A DNA stretch of 36,333 nt from an uncultured Christensenellaceae bacterium. GTDB taxonomy: Bacteria; Bacillota; Clostridia; Christensenellales; CALWSW01. The DNA is taken from assembly GCA_944384305.1 (NCBI GenBank), contig CALWSW010000005.1, positions 1 through 36,333 on the forward strand, read 5' to 3'. A program made the translations under genes and the position numbers. Shown here piece by piece: positions 25,432 through 33,227 of the stretch (position 1 is its first letter; the number at the start of each line of letters is the position of its first letter). The notes under the pieces were generated by a model, which had not been told where the DNA came from, did no database searches, and saw only the letters and a program-made list of their open reading frames with translations.

Positions 25432-26265
25432 TTATTCACGATCCGTCCACACCAGGGCAGACAACACCGGTTTTTCGACGCGCGAAAGGCAAAATTCCGT
25501 CGTCTGTTCTTTTTGCGCATTATATTTTAACTGATTATACCTCTGTTGTAAACCCGCAAACAGCCGTTTTACGGCCGGTTGTTCGGTTTCGAAGTGCCCG
25601 GCATCCACCACCCAAAGGCCCTGGCCCACGGCCTCGGCAGCCTGATGGTGCTTGACGTCCCCCGTGACGATGACCTCTGCACCCGCCCTGAGCGCTTCCT
25701 TTGCCATCAGCCCCGCGCCGGTGCACACCGCAACGCAGCGCACCACGCGCGCCGGGTCGCCGGCCGTGCGCACCCCTTCAGCCTTCAGCACGCGGGCCAC
25801 CTGCCGGGCAAATTCCTCAAAGCGCAGGGGCGCGGGGAGTTCCCCCACGCGGCCCATCCCCACCGCGCCGCCTTCCGCCGGCACCATGGGCCGCAGGTTC
25901 AAAAGCCCCAGCTCTTCCGCGAGCAGAGCGTTGGTGCCGGTGGCGCAGCAGTCAAAATTGGTGTGCACCGCAAACATCGAGACCCCGTTTTGAATGAGCC
26001 TCAGCACGGCCCGGCTCTCGGCCGTGGCTTGGTCCAGCCGCTTGACGCCAAAGAGCATGACGGGGTGGTGGGTGACCAGCAGGTCTGCCCCCAGCTCTTC
26101 GGCTTCTTTTGCGACCTCCTCGGTCAGTTCGAGCGCAAAGAGCGCCTTTTTGTAAAAACCCTGCCCGCAGTCGATCAACAGCCCCACGTTGTCCCAGCTT
26201 TCGGCAAGCGCGCGGGGCGCGATCTCTTCCATGGCTGCAAGCAGCGCTTCTTTGGTCAAATACAT
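25432..26265 (-). CDS. NIF3-like dinuclear metal-centre protein
   Basis: A 277-residue member of the NIF3/DUF34 family, toroidal hexamers with two metal ions. Metal ligands are visible in LLVTHHPVMLFG, HTNFDCC, GDVKHHQAAEA and DAGHFETEQ. Its exact reaction is not settled; a GTP cyclohydrolase I type 2 label in databases is doubtful. The ATG at 26265 has AAAGGAAGG upstream and overlaps the end of trmK by 10 bases, so the two are translated together, an arrangement common in Firmicutes. A much longer frame through trmK in another phase is a shadow. Confidence 0.93.
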   Translation of the reverse strand: MYLTKEALLAAMEEIAPRALAESWDNVGLLIDCGQGFYKKALFALELTEEVAKEAEELGADLLVTHHPVMLFGVKRLDQATAESRAVLRLIQNGVSMFAVHTNFDCCATGTNALLAEELGLLNLRPMVPAEGGAVGMGRVGELPAPLRFEEFARQVARVLKAEGVRTAGDPARVVRCVAVCTGAGLMAKEALRAGAEVIVTGDVKHHQAAEAVGQGLWVVDAGHFETEQPAVKRLFAGLQQRYNQLKYNAQKEQTTEFCLSRVEKPVLSALVWTDRE

Positions 26266-26996
26266 GGCCCTGCCTTCCTTTCCCCGCCGCTGCGCGGCAG
26301 CTGTTCGCCTTCGATCTTTTCGGCCGCCCACAAAAGCAGCGCGATCTGTTCTTCCAGCCTTTGCGCGGCCAGCCTGCCCCGTTCGCCCGCCCGGCGGGCT
26401 TCCTGGGCGCGCTTTTGCACCGCGCCGGCCTTTTTTCGCAGTCTTTGGGCCAGCAGCGGCTCCCGGCGCTCCCAAAGCAATGGGCCGACCTCGTCCCACA
26501 GCGGCTCCGGCAGATCGCCAGGCAGGCAGTAGGCGCCGCGTTCCACCCGCATCAGCTCGTGGATCCTGCGGTTTTCTTCCACCATGGCCTCGGCGGTCAC
26601 CGCGTAGCCGCCTGTTCGCAGCGCGCGGCGCAGCACATCGGCCTGCTGCATGGGCTGCAGCACCAATGTGCGCTCCCCGGCGCCCGGCAGCATCGCTGCG
26701 ATCAGCTCGCCCCCCAGCCCGGCCAGCACCGCCGCCTGCGCCTCGTCCGGCCGCAGGGCAGAAAACCCGTCGCCTAGCCGCACATCCAGCCGCGCAGTCA
26801 GCCCCAGCGCCGCGCCCAGCCGCTTGGTCTTTTCCACCGAATGGGGGCTGATGTCCACCGCAATGACCCGCTCGCACACCCCGCGCACCAGCAGCAAACA
26901 GGCGAGCTTGCCGTGGTCGCAGCCAATGTCTGCCACGGTTTTGCAGCGGGGCAGCAGCCCGGCAATGGCGCAAAGGCGCGGTGTCTCTAGGTTCAT
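26256..26996 (-). CDS. trmK: tRNA (adenine-N1-22)-methyltransferase
   Basis: TrmK methylates adenine 22 in the D arm of tRNA. The 246-residue protein has the SAM motif VADIGCDHGKLACLLL, acidic ribose-binding AVDISPHSVEKT, and the family motif LAGLGGELIAAML (usually AGMGG). The C-terminal helices form the coiled-coil extension typical of TrmK. AAAGGACAGG precedes the ATG. It sits 30 bases after a small broken membrane ORF and overlaps the NIF3 gene. Confidence 0.94.
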   Translation of the reverse strand: MNLETPRLCAIAGLLPRCKTVADIGCDHGKLACLLLVRGVCERVIAVDISPHSVEKTKRLGAALGLTARLDVRLGDGFSALRPDEAQAAVLAGLGGELIAAMLPGAGERTLVLQPMQQADVLRRALRTGGYAVTAEAMVEENRRIHELMRVERGAYCLPGDLPEPLWDEVGPLLWERREPLLAQRLRKKAGAVQKRAQEARRAGERGRLAAQRLEEQIALLLWAAEKIEGEQLPRSGGERKAGPCI

Positions 26997-27026
26997 CGGT
27001 CCTGTCCTTTCCCTGGGGCCGCCAGC

Positions 27027-27183
27027 TTACACGAGCATCGCCAGCGGGCTCAAAGCCAGCAGGAGCAAAAATCCCGCCGAAAGCCACTTACCCGCTTTAG
27101 CAAACCAATCGTTTTTGTATTTCAGGGCCAGCAGCACGAGCGCCAACGAGCAGCTGCCCCAGCCCAGTTTTTTCTTTAGTCAT
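27027..27183 (-). pseudogene. Small two-helix membrane protein with an apparent frameshift in a run of six A
   Basis: On the minus strand an ATG at 27183 begins MTKEK; the frame then breaks in a run of six A (27168-27173). Removing one A gives a 51-residue protein beginning MTKEKLGWGSCSLALVLLAL and ending LLLLALSPLAMLV, with two hydrophobic helices around a basic loop (KYKNDWFAKAGK). The unshifted frame stops after 28 codons. The hydrophobic pattern, the promoter upstream and the 30-base gap to trmK support a real gene. The ribosome binding site is poor. It may be a pseudogene, a sequencing error in the homopolymer, or a slippage site. Not in any family I know. Confidence 0.5.
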
Positions 27184-27231
27184 GTTTCTGCTCTTTTTGT
27201 GGCGCAGCCTTTGCGCTCAATTCTATGGTTT

Positions 27232-27260
27232 AGTATACCATTTGGCCTGTCGGGCGTCTA
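27232..27260 (-). promoter_or_regulatory. Promoter of the small ORF/trmK/NIF3/zinc-ribbon operon
   Basis: On the minus strand TAGACG (27255-27260), 17-base spacer, TATACT (27232-27237) with TG upstream. The start would be near 27225, about 40 bases before the small ORF. Confidence 0.6.
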
Positions 27261-27314
27261 CGCCGTTCCTCTTGCGCCGCAAAAGGGCGGCCAAGCGACC
27301 GGTGCAAAACTCTC

Positions 27315-27353
27315 AAAAGGGGCTGTCGCCTGTTTTGCGACAGCCCCTTTTTG
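27315..27353. terminator. Terminator of the membrane-fusion protein gene
   Basis: A perfect 15-bp stem, AAAAGGGGCTGTCGC (27315-27329) with its complement (27337-27351), with A and T runs, just past the stop at 27367. The rest of 27184-27366 holds only the promoter above. Confidence 0.85.
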
Positions 27354-27366
27354 CCCGCTCCCTATT

Positions 27367-28470
27367 TTATTGCTTGCTTTCCGCCCGCTGGCCGTCAGCA
27401 TAGCGCTCGGGGAAGTAGGCCGCCTGTTCGCCTACGCCCACGCCGGAAGTAACGGCAACGGTCGTGCCGTCGTCCATGCCGGTAGTGACCGCCCGGCGGC
27501 GCAGCACGCTCCCTTCCAGGATCATGGCGTATTCGCCCCCGTCATCCTCTGCAACGCACTCGATGGGCAGCAAACAGACCTCTTTGGCCTCCTCCTGCAC
27601 CACCACACCTTCGATATCGCCCGACTGCGGGAAGCCCGCCGGGGTCTTGGCGTATCCCACGCCGCCTTCCATGCGGTTTACCGACAGCTCCCAGGTTTTC
27701 CCGTTCACGGTGGCGCGCAAGGTCTGCCCCAGGCGAAGGCCCGTGCCCGTCAGGCGCAGTTCGCCGGCGCTTTCGGTCTCCACCGTGGCCAGCACCTCGC
27801 CTTCCAGCACGGTCTGCCCCTCTTCAAACCCCACAGAGACCACCTTGCCCGCCTCGGTGGAGTACACGGTGCGGTCGTTGAGCCTTGCCTTGAGCTCTTC
27901 TATTTGGGCGTTCAGGCGGCTGCGCTCTTCGGTGTCGTCGTATGGCGCAACTTCCCCGGCAAACACCGCTGAGGCGCGCGCAGCGTTGGCCGCTTCAATG
28001 GCCTGGTTGAGCGTTTCGTACTCGGCGGTATCGGAAAGCGCCAGTTCCTGCGCGCTTTCCGCCGCCGAAACCGCTTCAGAAAGCACGGCTTCGTACTCCT
28101 TTTGCGCGGCCTGCGCCGCCTCCTGCTCGCGCGCGGCCTGTTCTGCCCGCACATTCAGCGCCGAAAGCTCCTGTTCCACCTCTTTGAGCTGCGCTTCGAG
28201 CGAATCGCCCGAAAACACCGCCAAAGAATCCCCCACGCTCACCGCATTGCCCCGTTCTACGAGCAAGGTCTCGATCACGCCCGACTGCCCGGCGCGTATT
28301 TCCGCCGTTTGGGGGACTACCCGTTCCACGCGCACCGCCGCCGTGCGCTCCAATCCGCCCCGGCTCACCGCCGTGACCGCGATCTGTTCGGGGCGGTTGA
28401 GCACCACGCCAAGCGCACCCGCTCCCACCACCGCCAGTGTCAGCCCCGCTGCGATCCATGCTTTTTTCAT
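27367..28470 (-). CDS. Membrane-fusion (HlyD/RND adaptor-like) protein, orphan
   Basis: A 367-residue periplasmic-adaptor-type protein for a monoderm cell. It has an N-terminal membrane helix (WIAAGLTLAVVGAGALGVVL), a first half-lipoyl motif (GQSGVIETLLVERGNAVSVG), a long coiled-coil hairpin (about residues 85-205, Ala/Glu-rich), the second half-lipoyl (TEAGKVVSVGFEEGQTVLEG), and beta-barrel domains ending with VLRRRAVTTGMDDGTTVAVT. Such proteins usually work with a MacB-type ABC exporter, but none is adjacent. AAAGGAGG lies 11 bases before the ATG. A TTGTTT-17-TATTTT pair upstream may be its promoter. Divergent from the thiamine transporter. Confidence 0.82.
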   Translation of the reverse strand: MKKAWIAAGLTLAVVGAGALGVVLNRPEQIAVTAVSRGGLERTAAVRVERVVPQTAEIRAGQSGVIETLLVERGNAVSVGDSLAVFSGDSLEAQLKEVEQELSALNVRAEQAAREQEAAQAAQKEYEAVLSEAVSAAESAQELALSDTAEYETLNQAIEAANAARASAVFAGEVAPYDDTEERSRLNAQIEELKARLNDRTVYSTEAGKVVSVGFEEGQTVLEGEVLATVETESAGELRLTGTGLRLGQTLRATVNGKTWELSVNRMEGGVGYAKTPAGFPQSGDIEGVVVQEEAKEVCLLPIECVAEDDGGEYAMILEGSVLRRRAVTTGMDDGTTVAVTSGVGVGEQAAYFPERYADGQRAESKQ

Positions 28471-28533
28471 GCTGATTTCTTCCTCCTTTGTTCCCTAGTC
28501 TCGCCCGGTTTGGCAAAAAATATGCCCCGTGCG

Positions 28534-28562
28534 TTGACGAAACAAAAAAAGCGTGTTATGCT
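28534..28562 (+). promoter_or_regulatory. Promoter of the TPP riboswitch/thiT transcript
   Basis: TTGACG (28534-28539), 17-base spacer, TATGCT (28557-28562). The start would be about 25 bases before the riboswitch. Confidence 0.65.
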
Positions 28563-28592
28563 TGGCTTGCAAAATTGAATTTGGCAATCGGA

Positions 28593-28676
28593 CCGCTGGG
28601 GGAGCAAATTGCTGAGATCGCGCCGCAGGGCGCGGACCCTTTGAACCTGTTAGTTAGCACTATCGTAGGGAAGCGG
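28593..28676 (+). promoter_or_regulatory. TPP riboswitch (THI box)
   Basis: The thiamine pyrophosphate aptamer is visible: closing helix CCGCT/AGCGG, then GCTGAGA (the pyrimidine-sensing arm), ACCCTTTGAACCTG, the TAGTTAGCACTA stem and the closing CGTAGGGAAG. It is followed by a short hairpin (about 28674-28697) and a terminator at 28703-28734, so binding of TPP most likely stops transcription before thiT. Confidence 0.95.
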
Positions 28677-28702
28677 CGCGCACGAAAAAGCGCGTGTTGT
28701 TT

Positions 28703-28734
28703 CCCCGCAGAGCGAAGGCCTGCGGGGGTTTTGC
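28703..28734 (+). terminator. Riboswitch-controlled terminator
   Basis: CCCCGCAG (28703-28710) pairs with CTGCGGGG (28720-28727), followed by GTTTTGC. It is the expression platform between the TPP aptamer and thiT. Confidence 0.75.
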
Positions 28735-28781
28735 TAAGAACGGGATCCCTCGCCGGGCCGCGCTGCCATCAGGAGGGAATC

Positions 28782-29453
28782 ATGTCTTTTGAACTCTTCG
28801 AGTCCTTCAAAGAGATGTCTTTGAAGGAATGGATCCTGTGGGGCGTCATGCTCCTGCTGTTTGTGGCGCTGATCGTCTTTTTGGTGCGCCGCAGCAAAAA
28901 GAAACCCGCCGCCGCGCCCCAAAAGGGGTTCGACACCCGCGCGCTGGTGTACGGCGCGCTGTGCATGGCGCTTTCCTTCGTGCTGAGCTATCTGCGCATC
29001 GTCCGCATGCCGCAGGGCGGTTCCATCACCATCGCCTCCATGCTGCCCATCATCGTTTACGCCTACTGGTACGGTCCCGGCAAGGGCATGATCGTGGGCG
29101 TGGCCTACGCGCTGCTGCAGATGATCCAGGACGCTTATTTCGTCCATCCCATCCAGATCCTGTTCGACTACATCCTCGCCTTCGGCGCACTCGGCCTGGC
29201 CGGGTTCTTCAAAAAGAACCTGTACGTTGGCACCGTGGTGGCTGGGCTGGTGCGGTTCGTGATGCACTTCCTCAGCGGGGCCATCTTCTTTGGCGAATAC
29301 GCCCCCGCCGGGGTCAGCCCCTTTATTTACTCCCTGGGCTACCAGGCCGAATACCTCATTCCCGACATCGTCATCTGCATCGTGGCGGCGGTGCTCTTGA
29401 AGTCCACCATCGACCGGCTCAACCCCAACAAGCCGGCGGTCAAGGCGGCGTGA
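28782..29453 (+). CDS. thiT: ECF-type thiamine transporter substrate-binding protein ThiT
   Basis: ThiT is the membrane S component that binds thiamine and docks on the shared ECF energy module, which is encoded elsewhere. The 223-residue protein has the family motif RMPQGGSITIASMLPI, YWYGPGKGMIVGVAYALLQM and the C-terminal helices. It carries an extra N-terminal hydrophobic helix (WILWGVMLLLFVALIVFLV, about residues 17-35) and a basic linker RRSKKKP before the usual six helices. AGGAGGG lies 6 bases before the ATG. Regulation by TPP is shown by the riboswitch. Confidence 0.95.
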   Translation: MSFELFESFKEMSLKEWILWGVMLLLFVALIVFLVRRSKKKPAAAPQKGFDTRALVYGALCMALSFVLSYLRIVRMPQGGSITIASMLPIIVYAYWYGPGKGMIVGVAYALLQMIQDAYFVHPIQILFDYILAFGALGLAGFFKKNLYVGTVVAGLVRFVMHFLSGAIFFGEYAPAGVSPFIYSLGYQAEYLIPDIVICIVAAVLLKSTIDRLNPNKPAVKAA

Positions 29454-29475
29454 CCGCGCTTTTTCGCCAGAGCTG

Positions 29476-29512
29476 TCGCGAAATAGGCTGCTGCCTATTT
29501 CGCGATTTTTTT
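29476..29512 (+). terminator. Terminator after thiT
   Basis: TCGCGAAATAGGC pairs perfectly with GCCTATTTCGCGA (loop TGCT) and is followed by seven T. Confidence 0.92.
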
Positions 29513-29628
29513 GCCGTCCGCTTGGCCGCACCTTTGGGGCTTCCGGCCCGCGGATCCGTCAATGAAACCGCCAGATTTGAGCACACAAACTCTGAAGCTG
29601 CCGTCGTTTTTTAAGAACTGTGATCCCG

Positions 29629-29657
29629 AGCCGTCTGTTTTGCAGCGGCTTTTTTTG
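29629..29657 (+). terminator. Second, weaker terminator-like hairpin
   Basis: AGCCG/CGGCT with a 12-base loop followed by seven T. Together with the terminator above, it is all I can see in the 305-base gap 29454-29758, apart from a TATGTT element near 29718 that may be the -10 of the acyltransferase gene. Confidence 0.45.
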
Positions 29658-29758
29658 CGTTTTTTCGCTTTCACACTTCCTTAACATCTGCCCAACAATT
29701 CCCCTGCGAGCAGCTGCTATGTTAAAGGCACCAAAGCAAGCAAACAGGAGGAACTGAT

Positions 29759-31072
29759 ATGGAACAAGTCTTGACCCGCCCTTTAGCAGGCAGCCTTCAC
29801 GCCCCGTGTGGGCGCCCCTGGCGGCTGGCGCTGGACAACGCCGCCACCATTTTCCCCTCGACCCTCAGCAAAAACCAGCACCACCTCTTTCGCCTGAGCG
29901 CCCGGCTGAAGGAGCCGGTCGACCCGGCGGTGCTGCAAAGCGCGCTTGCGGCCTCAGCTCCGCGCTTTCCCTCCATGGCGGCAGGACTGCGCCGCAGCGC
30001 TTTGGGCTACTATTTAAAACCCGGCGCGCGCCCGATGCAAGTGCAGCCCGAAAGCGCGGGTATTTTGCGGCCTATGTCCTTTGGAGAACTCAAGCGCTGC
30101 TGCCTGCGCGTGCTCTATTGGGGCAGCACTGTGAGCGTGGAGTTTTTCCACGCCGTGTGTGATGGCGTGGCCGGCAGCGTCTTTTTAAAAGCCCTGCTCG
30201 CCGAATACCTGGAGCAAAAGCACCGCCTGCCCCTCCCCTGCCGCCAGGGCGTGCCAAGCCGCCGGGAACCCCCGCTTGCCGAAGAACTGGCCGATTGCTA
30301 CCCACGCTGCGCCGGCGAGACCAGCGCGCCGCGCTCCTCCCCCAAGGCTTTTCAGCTGCGCGGCAAAGCCCTGCGCCGCGGCAGGCTTTGCGCCCTCCAA
30401 GTCGAGCTGGACGAAGCAGAAGTGCGCGCCTGCGCCAGAACGCGCGGCCTGACGGTGACGGAACTGCTCGCTTCGGCCCTTGCCCTGAGCCTGTGGGAAG
30501 AGCAAAAAAACCAGCAGCCCGAACGCAGGCGCCGGCCGGTGCTGTTGGCCGTGCCCATCGACCTGCGGCGGGTATTCGGCTGGAACACCCTGCGCAACTT
30601 CTCGCTGAGCGCCACGGTCGGGCTGGACCTTTCGCAAAAGGACTGGACCTTTGAGCAAGCCTGCGCGCGCATCAAACAGCAGCTGCGCGCCCAGCGCACG
30701 CCGGCGCACCTGGCTTCCTGCGCCCGCGCCAACGTTCGCCTGGCCAATCTTTGGGCCTTCCGGCTGCTGCCCCGCTTTGTGAAAGACCTGCTGCTCAAGG
30801 CCGGTTACGCGCTGTTCGGCGCGCGGTGCTGCACCATGTCGCTCTCCAATTTGGGCAAGATCGACCTGCCCAAAGAACTCTCCTCCCAGGTCTGCAGCCT
30901 GAGCTTTGAGGGCGACGCCAACCCCCGCACGGTCAAAAGCTGCGGCGTGGCGACTTACGGCGGCAGGCTGCGCCTCACCTTCACACGCTGCGTAGAAGAA
31001 ACCAGGGTAGAACGGCGCTTTGCTGAAATTCTGCAAAACTGCGGGGTAACCGCCCGCGCTGCCGCGGCGTGA
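29759..31072 (+). CDS. Condensation-fold acyltransferase (alcohol acetyltransferase-like)
   Basis: A 437-residue protein of the CoA-dependent acyltransferase fold shared by chloramphenicol acetyltransferase, NRPS condensation domains and PapA-type enzymes. The catalytic motif HxxxDG is seen as FHAVCDG (His131, Asp135, Gly136). LAVPIDLRRVFGWNTLRNF is the DLR/TLRNF signature of the clostridial alcohol-acetyltransferase-like branch, and SLSNLGKI is the bridging region near the C terminus. AGGAGG lies 7 bases before the ATG. The branch probably esterifies an alcohol or lipid, but no substrate is known to me. No carrier protein or adenylation domain is nearby, so it is not part of a visible peptide synthetase. 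Confidence 0.78.
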   Translation: MEQVLTRPLAGSLHAPCGRPWRLALDNAATIFPSTLSKNQHHLFRLSARLKEPVDPAVLQSALAASAPRFPSMAAGLRRSALGYYLKPGARPMQVQPESAGILRPMSFGELKRCCLRVLYWGSTVSVEFFHAVCDGVAGSVFLKALLAEYLEQKHRLPLPCRQGVPSRREPPLAEELADCYPRCAGETSAPRSSPKAFQLRGKALRRGRLCALQVELDEAEVRACARTRGLTVTELLASALALSLWEEQKNQQPERRRRPVLLAVPIDLRRVFGWNTLRNFSLSATVGLDLSQKDWTFEQACARIKQQLRAQRTPAHLASCARANVRLANLWAFRLLPRFVKDLLLKAGYALFGARCCTMSLSNLGKIDLPKELSSQVCSLSFEGDANPRTVKSCGVATYGGRLRLTFTRCVEETRVERRFAEILQNCGVTARAAAA

Positions 31073-31258
31073 ACGCTTTCTTTATGATTTGATATACATT
31101 CCGTCCGGTCAAGCTGCGCCAGCCGCGCGCCCGCGGGCTTTGCCGCCTGCGTTTTTCCCCTGCAAAAAAGGAATCGCCCCCTTCGCAGAGAATAGTACCA
31201 GCAGAAAATATACGGCCGGCTTTCCATCTGCCGTACCAAAATGACGGAGGGGAGATCA

Positions 31259-32200
31259 TTGGAACTGAGCTTGCTGCTGCTCGAGCAGATCGCCGCCATG
31301 GTGGTGATGGCCTTTGCCGGCTTTGTGCTGGGCAAAACCAGGATCCTGACGGGGGAAAATTCCCGCGTGCTTTCTTTGGCCTGTATTTACCTGGTGATCC
31401 CCTGTTCGCTTTTCGACGCCTTTCAAACCGAGTTCGACACCGCAAAGCTCCTGGGCCTGGGGGTGGCCTTTGCGCTGGCGTTGGCCTACCACGCCGTGTT
31501 CTTTGGCGCGTCGGCGCTGCTTTCCCGCACGGCGCGCCCCCTTTCGGCGGGCGAACAGGCCTGCGCGGTGTACAACAACGCCGGCAACCTCATCATTGCC
31601 GTGGTGCAGGGCGCGCTGGGCAGCGACTACGTCATTTACACCGGCGCGTACCTGGTGGTGCAAAACCTGCTGGTGTGGACCCACGGCCAGCGCCTGATGG
31701 GCGGCACTGCCAAGCCCAGCCTAAAAAAAGTGCTGCTCAACCCCAACATTCTGGCGCTTTTGCTGGGGCTCCTCTTCTTCTTTGCCCGCCTGCGCCTGCC
31801 CGGCTTTGCCGGCACGGCGGTCTCCTCGCTGGGGCGGTGCGTGGGGCCGCTTTCCATGCTGGTCATTGGCGTGCTGCTTGCCGAGACCGACTTTAAGGCC
31901 ATCCTGCGCGAGCGCGCGGTGCTGCGCGCCACCTTTTTGCGGCTGGTCCTTTTCCCTTTGCTGGCCTTTGCGCTCACCTATGCGGCAAGCCTTTTGTGGC
32001 GCGCGCCCAATGCCACGCCGGTGCTGACGGTAGCGCTGCTGTGCGCCATTGGGCCTTCGGCCAGCGTGGTCACCCAGCTGGCGCAGCTTTACCGCAGCCC
32101 GGAAAACCGCCTGGTCTCTTCCATCAACGCCGCCACCACACTGTTTTGCGCCGTCACCATCCCGCTGTTTTGTACGGCCTTCCAGCTGCTGGCGGGGTGA
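31259..32200 (+). CDS. AEC-family transporter (auxin efflux carrier/malate permease type)
   Basis: A ten-helix carrier of the BART superfamily, about 313 residues. It has two halves of five helices, with GFVLGKTRILTGENSRVLS and YLVIPCSLFDAF early, VYNNAGNLIIAV in helix 4, a central charged loop (PSLKKVLLNPNILAL), and IGPSASVVTQLAQLY near the end. Characterised members move organic acids such as malate. The TTG at 31259 has GGAGGGGAG directly upstream, while an in-frame ATG six codons earlier (31241) has none, so TTG is preferred. The stop is separated by one base from the stop of the facing MerR gene, with no terminator between. Confidence 0.88.
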   Translation: MELSLLLLEQIAAMVVMAFAGFVLGKTRILTGENSRVLSLACIYLVIPCSLFDAFQTEFDTAKLLGLGVAFALALAYHAVFFGASALLSRTARPLSAGEQACAVYNNAGNLIIAVVQGALGSDYVIYTGAYLVVQNLLVWTHGQRLMGGTAKPSLKKVLLNPNILALLLGLLFFFARLRLPGFAGTAVSSLGRCVGPLSMLVIGVLLAETDFKAILRERAVLRATFLRLVLFPLLAFALTYAASLLWRAPNATPVLTVALLCAIGPSASVVTQLAQLYRSPENRLVSSINAATTLFCAVTIPLFCTAFQLLAG

Positions 32201-32201
32201 A

Positions 32202-33014
32202 CTACTCCACCGGGAACCACTGCTCGCAGTAGTGCACGTACTCGCCGTTCTTTTTTGAGGTGTGCAGTGTGCGGCCGCAGCTGTCGCCTGCGAGCTTGAG
32301 CCCCTGTTCCTTTAAAAAGGCCAGCGTGGGGGCAAAGGAGCGCGGCAGGTCGGATTCCACCGCCCGCTCGTGCGGGATCCTGCGCAGGCTGTACACCGAC
32401 TTTCGCGGCGGAAAGTACTCGACCCCCGCCTGCCGGTCCACGCCAAAGGCCTTGGCAAACTCCTCTTCCATGCACAGCCCCAAATAATAGCCCTTGCCGC
32501 CCGCTAAAATGGTCTCTTTTTTGTAGACCAGCAGCGCCTCGGCAAAGGGCTTTTTTTCGGCCCATTCCCGCACCTGCGCGCTCATGCCCTCCTTTTGCAT
32601 AAACTCGTACCCCCGCCGGTACAAAACGCCGTAGAGCGGAGGGCTGGTTTCCACCCGAAAGCGCTCCCCCAGCGCGCACACCCGCTCCAGGTGCTCCCGC
32701 CGCCGTTTGAGGCAGCGAAGCAGCAGCATCTGCTGGCGGATGCTCTCTTTTAAAGGCGCTTCCCTTTCCTTCAGCGCAGCGGTGAGGTCGGCAAGGTCGC
32801 CGTTTGCGATCAGTTCCGCCGCCTCGGCCAGCGTAAACCCAAACCGCGAGTACCCCCTTGCCCGCATGAGGATGTTGTGCTCCCCCACCTCATACAGCCG
32901 GTAGCCGCTCTCCTCGTCCCGCGTGGGGTGGATCAGCCCGATCTTTTCAAAATAGCGCACAGCTTCTGCGCTCACGCCCAGCATCTTGGCGATCTCGCCA
33001 ATGCGGTACTTCAT
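32202..33014 (-). CDS. MerR-family regulator with GyrI-like effector domain
   Basis: A 270-residue regulator. The N-terminal winged helix reads MKYRIGEIAKMLGVSAEAVR then YFEKIGLIHPTRDEESGYRL, followed by the dimer coiled coil (about residues 75-120). The C-terminal 140 residues look like a GyrI/BmrR effector-binding domain (YYLGLCMEEEFAKAFGV), which often binds small hydrophobic or cationic molecules. GGAGGAAGG precedes the ATG. It is divergent from a lipoprotein flavoreductase whose promoter holds a MerR-type dyad, so it probably senses that enzyme's substrate or product. Confidence 0.93.
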   Translation of the reverse strand: MKYRIGEIAKMLGVSAEAVRYFEKIGLIHPTRDEESGYRLYEVGEHNILMRARGYSRFGFTLAEAAELIANGDLADLTAALKEREAPLKESIRQQMLLLRCLKRRREHLERVCALGERFRVETSPPLYGVLYRRGYEFMQKEGMSAQVREWAEKKPFAEALLVYKKETILAGGKGYYLGLCMEEEFAKAFGVDRQAGVEYFPPRKSVYSLRRIPHERAVESDLPRSFAPTLAFLKEQGLKLAGDSCGRTLHTSKKNGEYVHYCEQWFPVE

Positions 33015-33144
33015 TTGCCCTTCCTCCTGCCCTTCGTAGACAAACCTGCTCTTTTTCGAACAGGATACCACAGCCGCTTTTAAAAACTCAATCCCTCGCT
33101 GTTGGCCGCTTTTTCCACTTCGTTCAAAAAAGCGCAAAAAGGGG

Positions 33145-33175
33145 TTGACCCTCAAACCGCTTCAGGGTATAAGCT
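33145..33175 (+). promoter_or_regulatory. MerR-type promoter/operator of the flavoreductase gene
   Basis: TTGACC (33145-33150) is followed after 19 bases by TAAGCT (33170-33175); a 17-base alternative is TATAAG (33168-33173). The spacer holds the inverted repeat ACCCT-11-AGGGT (33148-33168), extended by AA/TT. A dyad within an over-long spacer is the hallmark of promoters that MerR proteins activate by untwisting DNA. Confidence 0.75.
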
Positions 33176-33227
33176 GCAAAATACAGGCCTGTATCTGTTC
33201 CAATTTTAACAGAAGGAAGGAATTGCA

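Noticed and set aside
25432-27087. 551-codon reading of the NIF3 frame through trmK
   Set aside because: The N-terminal 270 residues are Gly/Arg/Ala-rich shadow of trmK; the NIF3 domain and its ribosome binding site start at 26265.
27168-27174. A-AAA-AAC slippery heptamer as a programmed -1 frameshift in the small membrane ORF
   Set aside because: The phase is wrong: the continuing frame needs +1, not -1.
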